From contig JAAYDJ010000010.1 of NCBI GenBank assembly GCA_012729335.1, positions 45,976 to 109,975 of the forward strand: a stretch of 64,000 bases of DNA, read 5' to 3'. Positions 24,968-33,906 of the stretch are shown here, piece by piece. Numbering within the stretch: position 1 is the stretch's first letter; the number at the start of each line of letters is the position of its first letter. Source of the stretch: Bacteroidales bacterium. Lineage in GTDB: Bacteria > Bacteroidota > Bacteroidia > Bacteroidales > Prolixibacteraceae. Below the pieces are notes generated by a model. It worked only from the letters and a program-made list of their open reading frames with translations, searched no databases and was not told the DNA's origin. The translations under genes and the position numbers were made by a program.

Positions 24968-26659
24968 TTAATATCCTGCGGCCTGGCCATCTTTCCTTGA
25001 TTCGGAGGCGCCGAAGTAGACCCCGGTGACGGGATCACGGCCGATGCCCTGGTATCCTCCATAGCCTCCCAGATCATATTCGATTTTATGTCCTTTACGC
25101 AGGAGGGCCCTGATGGTCTCCCATGAAAAACCGGTTTCCAGCGTGAGGACGCCCCCGTCGGTCATTTTTTCCCCGGTAGGTTCGCTGCTTCCCAGGTGCT
25201 GGATCCGGGGAGCATCACCCGCCTCCTGGAAGTTCATGCCGAAATCGATGAGGTTGCAGACGATCTGGACGTGCCCCTGGGGTTGCATGGCTCCGCCCAT
25301 TACGCCAAAACTCAGGAAAGGTTTTCCTTTCCGGGTGATAAAGCCGGGGATGATGGTGTGAAACGGTCTTTTATGGGGAGCGTAGAGGTTGGGGTGCCCC
25401 TCTTCGAGGGAGAACATCTCTCCGCGGTCCTGGAGCACGAAACCCAGCTGGCCGGGGGTCATTCCCGAGCCCATACCCCTGTAATTGCTCTGGATCAGGG
25501 AGACCATGTTGCCTTCGCTGTCGGCGGTGGTCAGGTAGATGGTGCTGGGGGGGTCCGTGATGCCGGGGGCATGGTTCCGGGCTGCCCTGTCGGGATTTAT
25601 CAGGTTTGCCCTCTCCCGGGCATACGCCTTCGACAGAAGCCGCTCCAGGGGAATGTCGCCGAACGCCGGATCGGCATAGTAACGGGCACGGTCCTCAAAA
25701 GCCAGCTTCTTGGCTTCCGTGAAAAGATGGATGTATTCGGCCGAACCGAAACCCATGGCCCTGACATCATAATTCTCCATGATGTTGAGCATCTGAAGGG
25801 CGGCGATGCCCTGCCCGTTGGGAGGAAGTTCCCAGATGTCATACCCCCGGTAGTTGACCGAAACGGGGTCGACCCACTCCGAGGTGTGTTCCTCAAAGTC
25901 GCGCATGGTCAGGAATCCCCCGTTTTCCTGCATGTAAAGGGTGATTTTTCGGGCGATTTCCCCCTTGTAGAAAACATCCCTGCCTCCGTGGGCGATGGTT
26001 TCCAGGGTAGCGGCCAGCCAGGGATTTCTGAAGATTTCTCCCTTTGCGGGGGTCTTGCCCTCCGGCATGAAGATTTCGGCGAAGCCCGGGTATTTACTGA
26101 GGCTGCGGGCATTGGACTGCCAGTAGTAAGCGATGAGTTCGCTGACAGGGAATCCCTCGCGGGCATAGCGTATGGCCGGGGCCAGGAGGTCGGCCATGGG
26201 CAGTCTCCCGAAACGGCGGTGGAGTTCATACCAGCCGTCGACGCAGCCCGGAACTGATACGGGGAGGGGGCCAAGCGCCGGAATCCGGGTGATGTTATTT
26301 TTGCGGAACCATTCGAGGGTGAGGGTATGGGGACTGCGGCCACTGGCGTTAAGTCCGTGAAGTTTGCCACTTTTCTGGTCCCAGACGATGGCGAAGAGAT
26401 CTCCCCCGATGCCGTTCCCCGTGGGTTCCATCAATCCTAGCACCGCATTGGCGGCAATGGCGGCATCGACGGCGGTGCCCCCCGCCTTGAGGATGTCAAG
26501 GGCCACCTGGGTGGCCAAGGGCTGGCTCGTGGCCACCATCCCCTGCCGGGCGATCACCTCTGAACGGGTGGCAAACGCCTTCCCAGTGATACGGTCCTGT
26601 CCCGCAACCTTAAAACCAAGGACCAGCAAAAAAATCCCCATCATTATTTTCTTGTCCAT
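24968..26659 (-). CDS. gamma-glutamyltransferase
   Basis: This periplasmic N-terminal nucleophile hydrolase cleaves gamma-glutamyl bonds such as those in glutathione. The 563-residue product has a signal peptide (IMMGIFLLVLGFKVAGQ), GGTAVDAAIAANAVLGLMEP, GNGIGGDLFAI, and the autoprocessing region with nucleophile Thr near residue 373 in PPSTIYLTTADSEGN. It also has SNYRGMGSGMTPGQLGF and the C-terminal MGGAMQPQGHVQ. An in-frame start at 26773 would add 38 non-conserved residues; the ATG at 26659 directly precedes the signal peptide. GH5 follows about 50-95 nt downstream. Confidence 0.94.
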   Translation of the reverse strand: MDKKIMMGIFLLVLGFKVAGQDRITGKAFATRSEVIARQGMVATSQPLATQVALDILKAGGTAVDAAIAANAVLGLMEPTGNGIGGDLFAIVWDQKSGKLHGLNASGRSPHTLTLEWFRKNNITRIPALGPLPVSVPGCVDGWYELHRRFGRLPMADLLAPAIRYAREGFPVSELIAYYWQSNARSLSKYPGFAEIFMPEGKTPAKGEIFRNPWLAATLETIAHGGRDVFYKGEIARKITLYMQENGGFLTMRDFEEHTSEWVDPVSVNYRGYDIWELPPNGQGIAALQMLNIMENYDVRAMGFGSAEYIHLFTEAKKLAFEDRARYYADPAFGDIPLERLLSKAYARERANLINPDRAARNHAPGITDPPSTIYLTTADSEGNMVSLIQSNYRGMGSGMTPGQLGFVLQDRGEMFSLEEGHPNLYAPHKRPFHTIIPGFITRKGKPFLSFGVMGGAMQPQGHVQIVCNLIDFGMNFQEAGDAPRIQHLGSSEPTGEKMTDGGVLTLETGFSWETIRALLRKGHKIEYDLGGYGGYQGIGRDPVTGVYFGASESRKDGQAAGY

Positions 26660-26770
26660 AGGAGTGGTATTTCGACTATTAATTACTGCCCTCGTCAGGA
26701 GGCGCCGGTCTTCGGGTCTCCATTTCTCACGGTGGCGGAACCCCGAAGGGCCCCGCAGTTTTCCTGTTTT

Positions 26771-26778
26771 CAAAATTA
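26771..26778 (-). promoter_or_regulatory. putative -7 box for gamma-glutamyltransferase
   Basis: On the minus strand TAATTTTG matches TAnnTTTG. It lies 111 nt before the chosen ATG at 26659, which leaves a long leader and excludes the in-frame start at 26773. Confidence 0.4.
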
Positions 26779-26932
26779 GTGATATTTTTCCAATCAGGAA
26801 GAGAGCCGCAGGAGCGTTGCCGCGACTCCCGGCGCCCTGCCGGGCCCTGACAACTATCCTGGGGGCTGCCCAACCGTGACTCCCGGCTGCTCTGACGGCG
26901 AGGATGCAGTCTGGATAGGGGCGGAATTTTAT

Positions 26933-26940
26933 TACATTTG
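26933..26940 (+). promoter_or_regulatory. putative -7 box for the AddB-like gene
   Basis: TACATTTG matches TAnnTTTG, 24 nt before the ATG at 26965. Confidence 0.5.
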
Positions 26941-26964
26941 CCTGTATGACTCAACCCGCCTGAT

Positions 26965-29823
26965 ATGCCTCGCTTTCTTGAAACCTGTGCTTCCTGGGTA
27001 AATGACCATTTCCGGGAGGATTTTTCCACGGTAAGGATCATCCTGCCCAATCGCCGGGCAGCCCTTTTTTTCACCGCCTACCTGAAGCGGTTGCTCGGGC
27101 GGCCCGTGGTGGCCCCCTCCATGCTGACCATCCACGAGCTGATGGTTTCCCTTTCGGACCTGCTGCCTGCCGACCGGCTTACCCTCATCGCCCACCTCTA
27201 CGACACCTGGACCGAGGTGACGGGAATGGGCGAAAGCTTTGACGATTTCTATTACTGGGGGGAGGTCCTGCTGGCCGACTTTGACGATATCGACAAGTAT
27301 CTGGTACCTGCAAAAGACCTCTTCAGGAACCTGGCGGGACTGAAGGAGGCGGGCAGCCGCTTTGATTATCTCTCGGAGGAACAGAAAAAACTGCTGGAGC
27401 AATTCTGGGGGGCCCTGGGGCGGTGGGAACAGTATGACATGGAGAAGGACTTTGTCTCTTTCTGGGAGCGGCTTCCGGCCATATATGACCGTTTCCGGGC
27501 GATGCTGGCAGAAAGAGGGCTGGGGTACGGAGGGATGATCATCAGGGATGGCCTGGAGTCTTTGTTATCAGGGGCAAAGGAGCTTCCTGAGGGATTTTAT
27601 GTGATCGCCGGCATGAATGCCCTGAACGGATGCGAGAAAAAGCTCTTTTCCCGGCTCAGGCAGGAAGGCCGTGCCGCCTTTTTATGGGATTACGACCATT
27701 TTTACCTCGATGATTCCCAGCACAATGCGGGCAGGTTTATCAGGGAGAACCTGGCGATGTTTCCCCCGCCCGGGGACTTCCTGCCTGAGGTGACCTCATT
27801 TTCAAAGCCCAAGGCCATTGAATTGGTGGCTGTGGCCTCGGCCATCGGGCAGGCCCAGGTGATTCCGGGTGTGCTGGCGGTCACCCCGGAGGAAGGGGCG
27901 GGATTTGACCATACCGCGGTGGTCCTGGCCGACGAGTCGCTGCTGTTTCCGGTGCTGGGGGCCATCCCCCCGGAGCGGGGCAAGGTGAATGTGACCATGG
28001 GGTATCCGGTGAAGAATTCCCCCGTAGTTTCCCTGCTCATGCAGGCCGCCACCCTGTTGGTTCATGCGCGCCCCGGGGGAGAAGAGACCCCCCGGCTCTA
28101 TTTCCGGCTGGTCGACAACCTGCTGACCCATCCTTTCCTGGCTTCACTGGAACGGGAAAAGGTTTCCGCTGCCCTCTCCGGATTCCGGGAGAAAAACAGG
28201 ATTTATCTGGCTCCCGGGGAGCTTTTCTTTTCGCCTCTCCACCGTCAGGTGTTCTCCCTTCCGGAAGAGGTGGGGGCTTACAGCGACTATCTGCTCGGGA
28301 TTCTGCGTAAGCTTTATGAGGCCACCCCCGGTGGGGATCCGGTGGTCAGGGAGATGGTCTGGCAGACTTTCCGGGCGGTGGAGAAACTGGGAACGGTCGT
28401 GGCCGGGATCATGAGCCGGGGAAAGGCACTGATCTCCCCGCGCATCTACCTGGGATTTCTGGGGAAGTACCTCAGCCTCGAGTCGGTGGCCTTTGAAGGG
28501 GAGCCCCTGTCGGGGTTGCAGGTGATGGGGATCCTGGAAACGAGGTGTCTTGATTTCGATGAACTGGTCATTGTCGGCCTTAACGAGGAAGCCTGGCCCA
28601 AGACCACGGCCATGCCGTCGGTGATTCCCTACAACCTGCGCAAAGGATTCGGTCTTCCCGGGCTTGACGACCAGGAAGCCATGTATGCCTATTATTTTTA
28701 CAGGCTGATTCAGCGGGCCCAAAGGGTGACCGCCACCTGGAGCACCGTCAGGGAAGGCCTTTCGGGGGGAGAGCTGAGCCGCTACGGTTTTCAGATCAAA
28801 TACCGTTCCCCGCACCGTGTCAGTGAAATCAGTTTTGATTTTCCCTTCGGGAGCCAACCTGCTCCGGTGGTGGCCATCCCTTCAGGGGAGGAGGTCAGAA
28901 ACCGGCTTCTGGCTGCCAATGCGGAGAAACCGCTTTCACCCAGCGCCATCATCACTTTCCTGCAGTGCCGGCTCCGGTTTTATTACCGTTATGTGGAAGG
29001 ACTCCGCGAAGCAGGTGAGGTCACCGAGGATATTGACCGTCAGCTTTTCGGCAATCTCTTTCACAAGGCCGCGGAAAACCTCTACCGTCCCCTTTTACAT
29101 ATGTCCCTTGGTAAAGAGGCCCTGCAGAGGGTAGCCGCCTCGGAGGAGCGGATCAGGGAGTGCATTCTCAGGGCCTTTGCCACCGAGTATTTCAGGGTGG
29201 ACCCGGAGGGGTGGCGTGCGCTGACTATTGAAGGCAAGGCATTGCTGATTCAAACCACCGTCAGGGAGTATCTCCGCAACCTCCTGGAGGTGGATGGAGC
29301 CCTGGACGCGCTTCTTCTGCATGCGCTGGAACTGGAGTGCGAAACCACCCTGGAGGTTCCCGTCGATGGGGAGCTCCGGCACATCAGGGTGGGGGGTAAA
29401 GTGGACAGGGTAGATGAGGTCGCCGGACGGGTCAGGGTCATCGACTACAAAACGGGATCGCTCCTGGCATCGGCGCTGAGTTTTTCCTCCCCGGGGGAAC
29501 TCTTTGCCCCCGATGTGAAAAACCTTAAGAAGGAGATTGTTCAGGCGCTCATTTATTCCCTGATCCTCCGGAAGGAGGTTTTCAGGGGATCCCCGGTCAC
29601 GGCGGCCATTTATTCCATTGTAAACCTGAAGGACGACCACTTCCGGACCAACATTGAAATGAACAGGAATCCCGTGGAGGTGGAGGGTATTGGGGAGGAA
29701 TTGGAAGTGCTTCTGAAAGGGGTTTTGGGGGAGATTTATTCACGGGAGGGTGTTTTCACGCAAACCGTACACCGGGAGCGGTGCGGTGTATGCCCGTATA
29801 ATGTGCTGTGCCGCAGGGTTTGA
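26965..29823 (+). CDS. AddB-like PD-(D/E)XK nuclease/helicase-like protein
   Basis: The 952-residue product resembles AddB, the second subunit of the AddAB end-resection machine. It has an inactive-helicase-like N-terminal part beginning RIILPNRRAALFFTAYLKR, and a C-terminal PD-(D/E)XK nuclease domain with VRVIDYKTGSLLAS near residue 823. Four cysteines (one in FLQCRLRFYY near 666; three in CGVCPYNVLC near 941-950) match the [4Fe-4S] staple around AddB-type nuclease domains. No Walker A GxGKT is visible, as expected for AddB. No addA gene is adjacent, so the partner must lie elsewhere. The terminator 71 nt downstream suggests a single-gene unit. Confidence 0.88.
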   Translation: MPRFLETCASWVNDHFREDFSTVRIILPNRRAALFFTAYLKRLLGRPVVAPSMLTIHELMVSLSDLLPADRLTLIAHLYDTWTEVTGMGESFDDFYYWGEVLLADFDDIDKYLVPAKDLFRNLAGLKEAGSRFDYLSEEQKKLLEQFWGALGRWEQYDMEKDFVSFWERLPAIYDRFRAMLAERGLGYGGMIIRDGLESLLSGAKELPEGFYVIAGMNALNGCEKKLFSRLRQEGRAAFLWDYDHFYLDDSQHNAGRFIRENLAMFPPPGDFLPEVTSFSKPKAIELVAVASAIGQAQVIPGVLAVTPEEGAGFDHTAVVLADESLLFPVLGAIPPERGKVNVTMGYPVKNSPVVSLLMQAATLLVHARPGGEETPRLYFRLVDNLLTHPFLASLEREKVSAALSGFREKNRIYLAPGELFFSPLHRQVFSLPEEVGAYSDYLLGILRKLYEATPGGDPVVREMVWQTFRAVEKLGTVVAGIMSRGKALISPRIYLGFLGKYLSLESVAFEGEPLSGLQVMGILETRCLDFDELVIVGLNEEAWPKTTAMPSVIPYNLRKGFGLPGLDDQEAMYAYYFYRLIQRAQRVTATWSTVREGLSGGELSRYGFQIKYRSPHRVSEISFDFPFGSQPAPVVAIPSGEEVRNRLLAANAEKPLSPSAIITFLQCRLRFYYRYVEGLREAGEVTEDIDRQLFGNLFHKAAENLYRPLLHMSLGKEALQRVAASEERIRECILRAFATEYFRVDPEGWRALTIEGKALLIQTTVREYLRNLLEVDGALDALLLHALELECETTLEVPVDGELRHIRVGGKVDRVDEVAGRVRVIDYKTGSLLASALSFSSPGELFAPDVKNLKKEIVQALIYSLILRKEVFRGSPVTAAIYSIVNLKDDHFRTNIEMNRNPVEVEGIGEELEVLLKGVLGEIYSREGVFTQTVHRERCGVCPYNVLCRRV

Positions 29824-29893
29824 CAAGAAAGTGACGGAGAGCCCGGCCGGGGGGAATGACCGGGAGAGCACAGATGGGGTTCCTCCCCGAATG

Positions 29894-29928
29894 AAGAGAG
29901 GCTGCACCGGACACGGGCAGCCTCTCTT
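29894..29928 (+). terminator. strong hairpin terminator between addB-like and ald genes
   Basis: A perfect 12-bp stem AAGAGAGGCTGC/GCAGCCTCTCTT with an 11-nt loop lies between two convergent genes. The right arm ends in TTTAT on the plus strand, so it could serve both genes. Confidence 0.8.
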
Positions 29929-29956
29929 TATAGGTTGGTGGTAATTCAGACAGGAT

Positions 29957-31069
29957 TCAGAGCAGGGTGGAAGGGTTGGTAAAGGGGAGATTAAAGGCCT
30001 CGGCAACTCCTTCATAGACCACTTTGCCGTCGACGACGTTAAGGCCTTTGGCCAGGGGGGCATTGTCGCGGCAGGCCTGTATCCATCCTTTGTCGGCCAG
30101 TTGGACGGCATAGGGGAGGGTGGCGTTGGTCAGCGCCAGGGTGGAGGTACGGGGTACGGCGCCCGGCATGTTGGCCACGCAATAGTGGATCACCTCATCG
30201 ATGGTGAAGGTGGGATTGGCATGGGTAGTGGCGTGGGTGGTCTCAAAGCAGCCTCCCTGGTCCACGGCCACGTCGACCAGGACCGTTCCCGGGCGCATGG
30301 TTTTGAGCATTTCGCGGGTGACCAGCTTGGGGGCCTTGGCTCCCGGAATGAGCACCGCCCCGATGATCAGGTCGTGGGTCTGCACCATTTCGGCAATGTT
30401 GTAGTGGTTGCTCATCATGGTTTTCACGTTGGCAGGCATGATGTCGGCCAGGTAGCGCAGCCTGGGCAAACTCAGGTCCATGATGGTGACGTCGGCACCT
30501 AGTCCGGCCGCCATCTTGGCCGCTTCCGTACCCACGATGCCGCCTCCGATGACCAGCACCTTCGCGGGGGGCACCCCGGGAACACCCCCCAGAAGCACCC
30601 CCGAACCTCCGAAGGTACGCTCCAGGTATTTGGCACCCTGCTGGATCGACATCCGCCCGGCTACCTCACTCATGGGCACCAGCAACGGCAGCGAACGGTC
30701 AGGCATCTCCACCGTTTCATAGGCCAGACAAATGGCTCCACTGTCGATCATCGCCCGTGTCAGCTCCTCGGATGAGGCAAAATGAAAATAGGTGTAGAAA
30801 ATCTGCCCTTTTTTCACCAGTTTGTACTCCGGTTCAATGGGCTCTTTGACCTTGATGATCATCCCGGCAATGGCATACACCTCCTCGATGGTAGGCAGGA
30901 TGGCGGCCCCGGCCGCCACATAGGCTTCATCCCTGAAACCGCTGCCCGTTCCGGCGTTGGCCTGCACATATACCGTGTGCCCCCGTTTGATCAGTTCGGC
31001 CGCTCCGGCAGGCGTCAACGCCACCCGGTTCTCATTATTTTTAATCTCTTTTGGAACTCCGATAATCAT
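29957..31069 (-). CDS. ald: alanine dehydrogenase
   Basis: This enzyme reversibly deaminates L-alanine to pyruvate with NAD+. The 370-residue product starts MIIGVPKEIKNNENRVALTP, the family signature. It has the catalytic His region IFYTYFHFASS near residue 95, the SIQQGAKYLE segment and the Rossmann motif VLVIGGGIVGTEAAKMA near 170. It ends with MPGAVPRTSTLALTNATLPY. Length is typical. It is divergent from an aminotransferase, with a shared promoter region of about 240 nt. Confidence 0.97.
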   Translation of the reverse strand: MIIGVPKEIKNNENRVALTPAGAAELIKRGHTVYVQANAGTGSGFRDEAYVAAGAAILPTIEEVYAIAGMIIKVKEPIEPEYKLVKKGQIFYTYFHFASSEELTRAMIDSGAICLAYETVEMPDRSLPLLVPMSEVAGRMSIQQGAKYLERTFGGSGVLLGGVPGVPPAKVLVIGGGIVGTEAAKMAAGLGADVTIMDLSLPRLRYLADIMPANVKTMMSNHYNIAEMVQTHDLIIGAVLIPGAKAPKLVTREMLKTMRPGTVLVDVAVDQGGCFETTHATTHANPTFTIDEVIHYCVANMPGAVPRTSTLALTNATLPYAVQLADKGWIQACRDNAPLAKGLNVVDGKVVYEGVAEAFNLPFTNPSTLL

Positions 31070-31098
31070 AACTTCCTGGTTTTATTTGTTCATGGTTC

Positions 31099-31106
31099 CA
31101 AAGATA
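31099..31106 (-). promoter_or_regulatory. putative -7 box for ald
   Basis: On the minus strand TATCTTTG exactly matches TAnnTTTG, 29 nt before the ald ATG. Confidence 0.55.
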
Positions 31107-31280
31107 GGGGCTTCCCCGTTCCGAAAATATGACAAATATTACTCATTCCGGTGCCCCGGGATAACGCACCGCTCCCCTGTGGGGGCCGCCGGTGTCCCCG
31201 GTGACGAAATGAAAGGTAAAGTTTGTGGTATATTTCATTTTGACAAAAACGGCGGCCATATGTTTTTAAAGTGATAGTAT

Positions 31281-31288
31281 TATCTTTG
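31281..31288 (+). promoter_or_regulatory. putative -7 box for the aminotransferase
   Basis: TATCTTTG matches TAnnTTTG, 21 nt before the chosen ATG at 31310. It lies downstream of an alternative in-frame start at 31271, which it argues against. Confidence 0.6.
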
Positions 31289-31309
31289 CCCGCAACCAAA
31301 TATTTTTTT

Positions 31310-32512
31310 ATGCCGCATATTTCGCAACGTGGGGCGGTCATGCCCGATTCCCCCATTCGTAAGCTGGTTCCCTTTGCCAACAAGGCAAAAGCCGGGGGCG
31401 TAAAGGTGATTCACCTGAACATCGGCCAGCCTGACCTTCCTACCCCGGAAGCGGCGCTGACGGCCATCAGGGGCCTGGACCGGAAAGTCCTGGAATATTC
31501 GCCCAGTGAGGGATTTCTCTCCCTGCGGGAGAAACTGGCCGCTTATTACCGGGAGTATGCCATAGAGGTAGAGGCGGGTGATATCCTGATCACCACAGGG
31601 GGCAGCGAGGCAGTCACTTTTGCCTTCATGGCCTGTCTGGATCCGGGCGACGAGATCATCGTTCCTGAGCCTGCCTATGCCAACTATACGGCGTTTGCCA
31701 TTGGCGCCGGAGCCGTAATCCGCACCATTCCCTCCGGAATTGACAACGGGTTTGCCCTGCCTCCGGTGGCCGAATTCGAAAAACTGATCACCCCCCGTAC
31801 CAGAGGAATCATGATCTGCAACCCCAACAATCCCACAGGGTACCTCTATTCCAGGAAGGAGATGGAGCAAATCAGGGACCTGGTCCTCCGTTACGATCTC
31901 TTTCTTTTTTCTGATGAGGTTTACCGTGAGTTTTGTTACACCGGGGAGCCGTATGTGTCGGCGTTTCATCTGGAAGGGATCGGGGAGCATGTGATTCTGA
32001 TCGATTCGGTATCGAAGCGATACAGTGCCTGTGGTATTCGCATCGGGGCGCTGGTCACCCGCAACCGGGAAGTCCGCGATAATGTGATGAAGTTCTGTCA
32101 GGCGCGGCTGAGCCCCCCCCTGATCGGGCAGATTGCGGCTGAGGCGGCATTCTCCGCGGGGGAGGAGTACATGCGGCACACCTTTGAAGAATACCGGCAG
32201 CGGCGTGATTTCCTGATCGGGGGTCTGAACAGGATCCCCGGGGTCTATTCCCCCCTGCCCATGGGGGCTTTTTATACCGTGGCCCGTTTGCCGGTGGCCG
32301 ATGCCGATCATTTCTGCAAGTGGCTGCTCACCGATTTCCGGTGGGAGGGACAAACCCTTTTCATGGCGCCGGCCTCGGGTTTTTATACCACACCCGGACT
32401 GGGGCGTGATGAGGTGCGCCTGGCCTATGTTCTCCGGATCGAAGAGCTGTCTGTGGCCCTGCGCATCCTGGAGGAAGCCCTCAGGGTGTACCCGGGCGGG
32501 ACCTCTGCCTGA
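31310..32512 (+). CDS. class I/II PLP-dependent aminotransferase
   Basis: The 400-residue fold-type I aminotransferase has NIGQPDLPTP near residue 38, the cofactor loop TTGGSEAVTFAF, MICNPNNPTGYLYSR near 170, SDEVYREF with the PLP Asp, and the Schiff-base lysine in DSVSKRYSACGIRIG (near 234). The C-terminal Arg region (EVRLAYVL) binds the substrate carboxylate. The overall pattern is aspartate/alanine aminotransferase-like. Pairing with alanine dehydrogenase suggests pyruvate/alanine or aspartate nitrogen metabolism, but the exact amino acid is not determined. Confidence 0.92.
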   Translation: MPHISQRGAVMPDSPIRKLVPFANKAKAGGVKVIHLNIGQPDLPTPEAALTAIRGLDRKVLEYSPSEGFLSLREKLAAYYREYAIEVEAGDILITTGGSEAVTFAFMACLDPGDEIIVPEPAYANYTAFAIGAGAVIRTIPSGIDNGFALPPVAEFEKLITPRTRGIMICNPNNPTGYLYSRKEMEQIRDLVLRYDLFLFSDEVYREFCYTGEPYVSAFHLEGIGEHVILIDSVSKRYSACGIRIGALVTRNREVRDNVMKFCQARLSPPLIGQIAAEAAFSAGEEYMRHTFEEYRQRRDFLIGGLNRIPGVYSPLPMGAFYTVARLPVADADHFCKWLLTDFRWEGQTLFMAPASGFYTTPGLGRDEVRLAYVLRIEELSVALRILEEALRVYPGGTSA

Positions 32513-32579
32513 ATCACTCCCTCCGGAGCAAAAGGAATGCGGCCACCTCTGAAGAAGGAGCAAATGAACTGATTTTGGT

Positions 32580-32587
32580 TATCTTTG
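32580..32587 (+). promoter_or_regulatory. putative -7 box for the small secreted protein
   Basis: TATCTTTG matches TAnnTTTG but ends only 7-13 nt before the ATG candidates at 32595 and 32601, so a very short leader would be needed. Confidence 0.4.
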
Positions 32588-32594
32588 CCCCACC

Positions 32595-32948
32595 ATGATC
32601 ATGCGCAGGATACTCTCCCTCTTTTTTGCCACACTGACCCTGGTGTTCAGTGTGACCTGCTACACCCCTTCTGACAGGGTGGTGGTTCCCGGCCGGTGGG
32701 CCGGCGGGGAGGATCTGGCATGGGTATCCCCGGCCGCCACACCGGGGTATGCCGCCCAGGAGGGCGCCTCCTCCACGGGCAACCAGGTCTGGCGCTATGA
32801 AATCGGCATCCCCGGGTTGTTTTTCAGGAAGGAGTCTCCGGTGGAACCTCCCCGCCTGCAAATCATCCGGAAAATCTATGTGGTCGATGCCTGCAACTAT
32901 ACCCCCTGCAAATCCCTTCTTCTCTATCCCTTTCACGAATTCTCATGA
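32595..32948 (+). CDS. small secreted protein, unknown
   Basis: The 117-residue product begins with a basic stretch and hydrophobic signal (MRRILSLFFATLTLVFSVTC). The cysteine at its end could be a non-canonical lipoprotein site, but SVTC departs from the usual lipobox. The mature part has no repeats or family recognised; two further Cys lie in DACNYTPC. It is preceded by a good -7 box. A second ATG at 32601 is equally plausible. Coding status is likely but not certain. Confidence 0.55.
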   Translation: MIMRRILSLFFATLTLVFSVTCYTPSDRVVVPGRWAGGEDLAWVSPAATPGYAAQEGASSTGNQVWRYEIGIPGLFFRKESPVEPPRLQIIRKIYVVDACNYTPCKSLLLYPFHEFS

Positions 32949-33252
32949 TTGCTCATTTTCCGGCTGATTCAGGGGCCCCGGGCCTGCCTGCCTGACAGCC
33001 GTTCCCAGGAGGTGTACCTGCCATGAATCAGGGTGAGGTTTTCCACGTCAGCTCTGCCGCAGTATGTGTAATTATTGATGCCAGGCTGTTAGCACCATAC
33101 CTCTCATTCAGGGAGGGCTCTCCTGATGGTTCCGGAGAAAACCCGCGGGCATGAACCCCGTGGGCCATTTGACCATGCTCAGAGTGGATGGTCATCCCGG
33201 CGCCGGCCCAATCATTATCTTCAAGTTTATTTTTTAAAGAAAAAGAGAAATC
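32949..33252. other. 304-nt intergenic region, no gene seen
   Basis: It contains a loose inverted pair CTGATTCAGG (near 32964) and TGAATCAGG (near 33024) about 60 nt apart, and an AT-rich stretch just before the next gene. No convincing ORF, RNA gene or canonical -7 box was found. Confidence 0.4.
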
Positions 33253-33738
33253 ATGAGTGCAACAGCAATAACAGGGATCGTCATCATTGCCCTGATCATC
33301 GTTCCCATCTGGTATTTAATTCATTCACAGGGAGCAGGAAAACGGAAAATGGAAAAGGAACTGGCCACTTTGGGCCAGAAGGGAGAAATGAGCATCAGCG
33401 AACATGAGGCCTGGAGCAACAAGGTCATCGGTCTGGACCGGGAACATGAAAAGGCCGCCTTTTTTGTTCAGGCTTCGCCACAGAGTAAGATCCTGGTGGC
33501 CGACCTGAAACTGTTTTCGAGATGCCAGGTGGAAAGGAACCTCCTGGAAACCCAGCCTAAAGGTAATGCCATCGTTTACAGCAGTATCCGTATCCGGTTT
33601 ATTCCACGGGAGAAAGCGACAGCTGAAGTAGCTTTTCCCTTGTTCACAGATACCGAAGACATGACCCTGAGTAATGAACTTCAGCTGGCCGAGGAGTGGA
33701 GCGAAAAGTTCAACATTGTGATGAAAAAGCACAACTAA
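33253..33738 (+). CDS. single-pass membrane protein, unknown
   Basis: The 161-residue product has one N-terminal membrane helix (ITGIVIIALIIVPIWYLIH, about 6-24), then a soluble domain of mixed alpha/beta character with charged surface (EHEAWSNKVIGLDREHEKAAFF). No domain is recognised. A strong terminator follows 26 nt after the stop, so it is the last or only gene of its transcript. Its size, topology and clean boundaries support a real gene. Confidence 0.7.
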   Translation: MSATAITGIVIIALIIVPIWYLIHSQGAGKRKMEKELATLGQKGEMSISEHEAWSNKVIGLDREHEKAAFFVQASPQSKILVADLKLFSRCQVERNLLETQPKGNAIVYSSIRIRFIPREKATAEVAFPLFTDTEDMTLSNELQLAEEWSEKFNIVMKKHN

Positions 33739-33763
33739 GGCCTTTCCGGAGTCAGTCGACAGC

Positions 33764-33796
33764 AAAGAGAGGTGCCCAAACCGGGCGCCTCTCTTT
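33764..33796 (+). terminator. intrinsic terminator
   Basis: A 12-bp stem (AAAGAGAGGTGC/GCGCCTCTCTTT, one G-T wobble) with a 9-nt loop, followed by GTTTAAA. It ends the 33253-33738 transcript. Confidence 0.8.
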
Positions 33797-33906
33797 GTTT
33801 AAAGGGGGGCCACCCGCAAGGCAGTAAAGCGCTTCCAAGGACAGCAACTCCTTTGAGGCGCGGTACGGAAGATTCCGGAGTGGAGAGCACCAAATATGTA
33901 TATGGT

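Noticed and set aside
31280..32563. 427-codon minus-strand frame opposite the aminotransferase gene
   Set aside because: Antisense shadow of a clearly assigned enzyme; no domain or signal in the translation.
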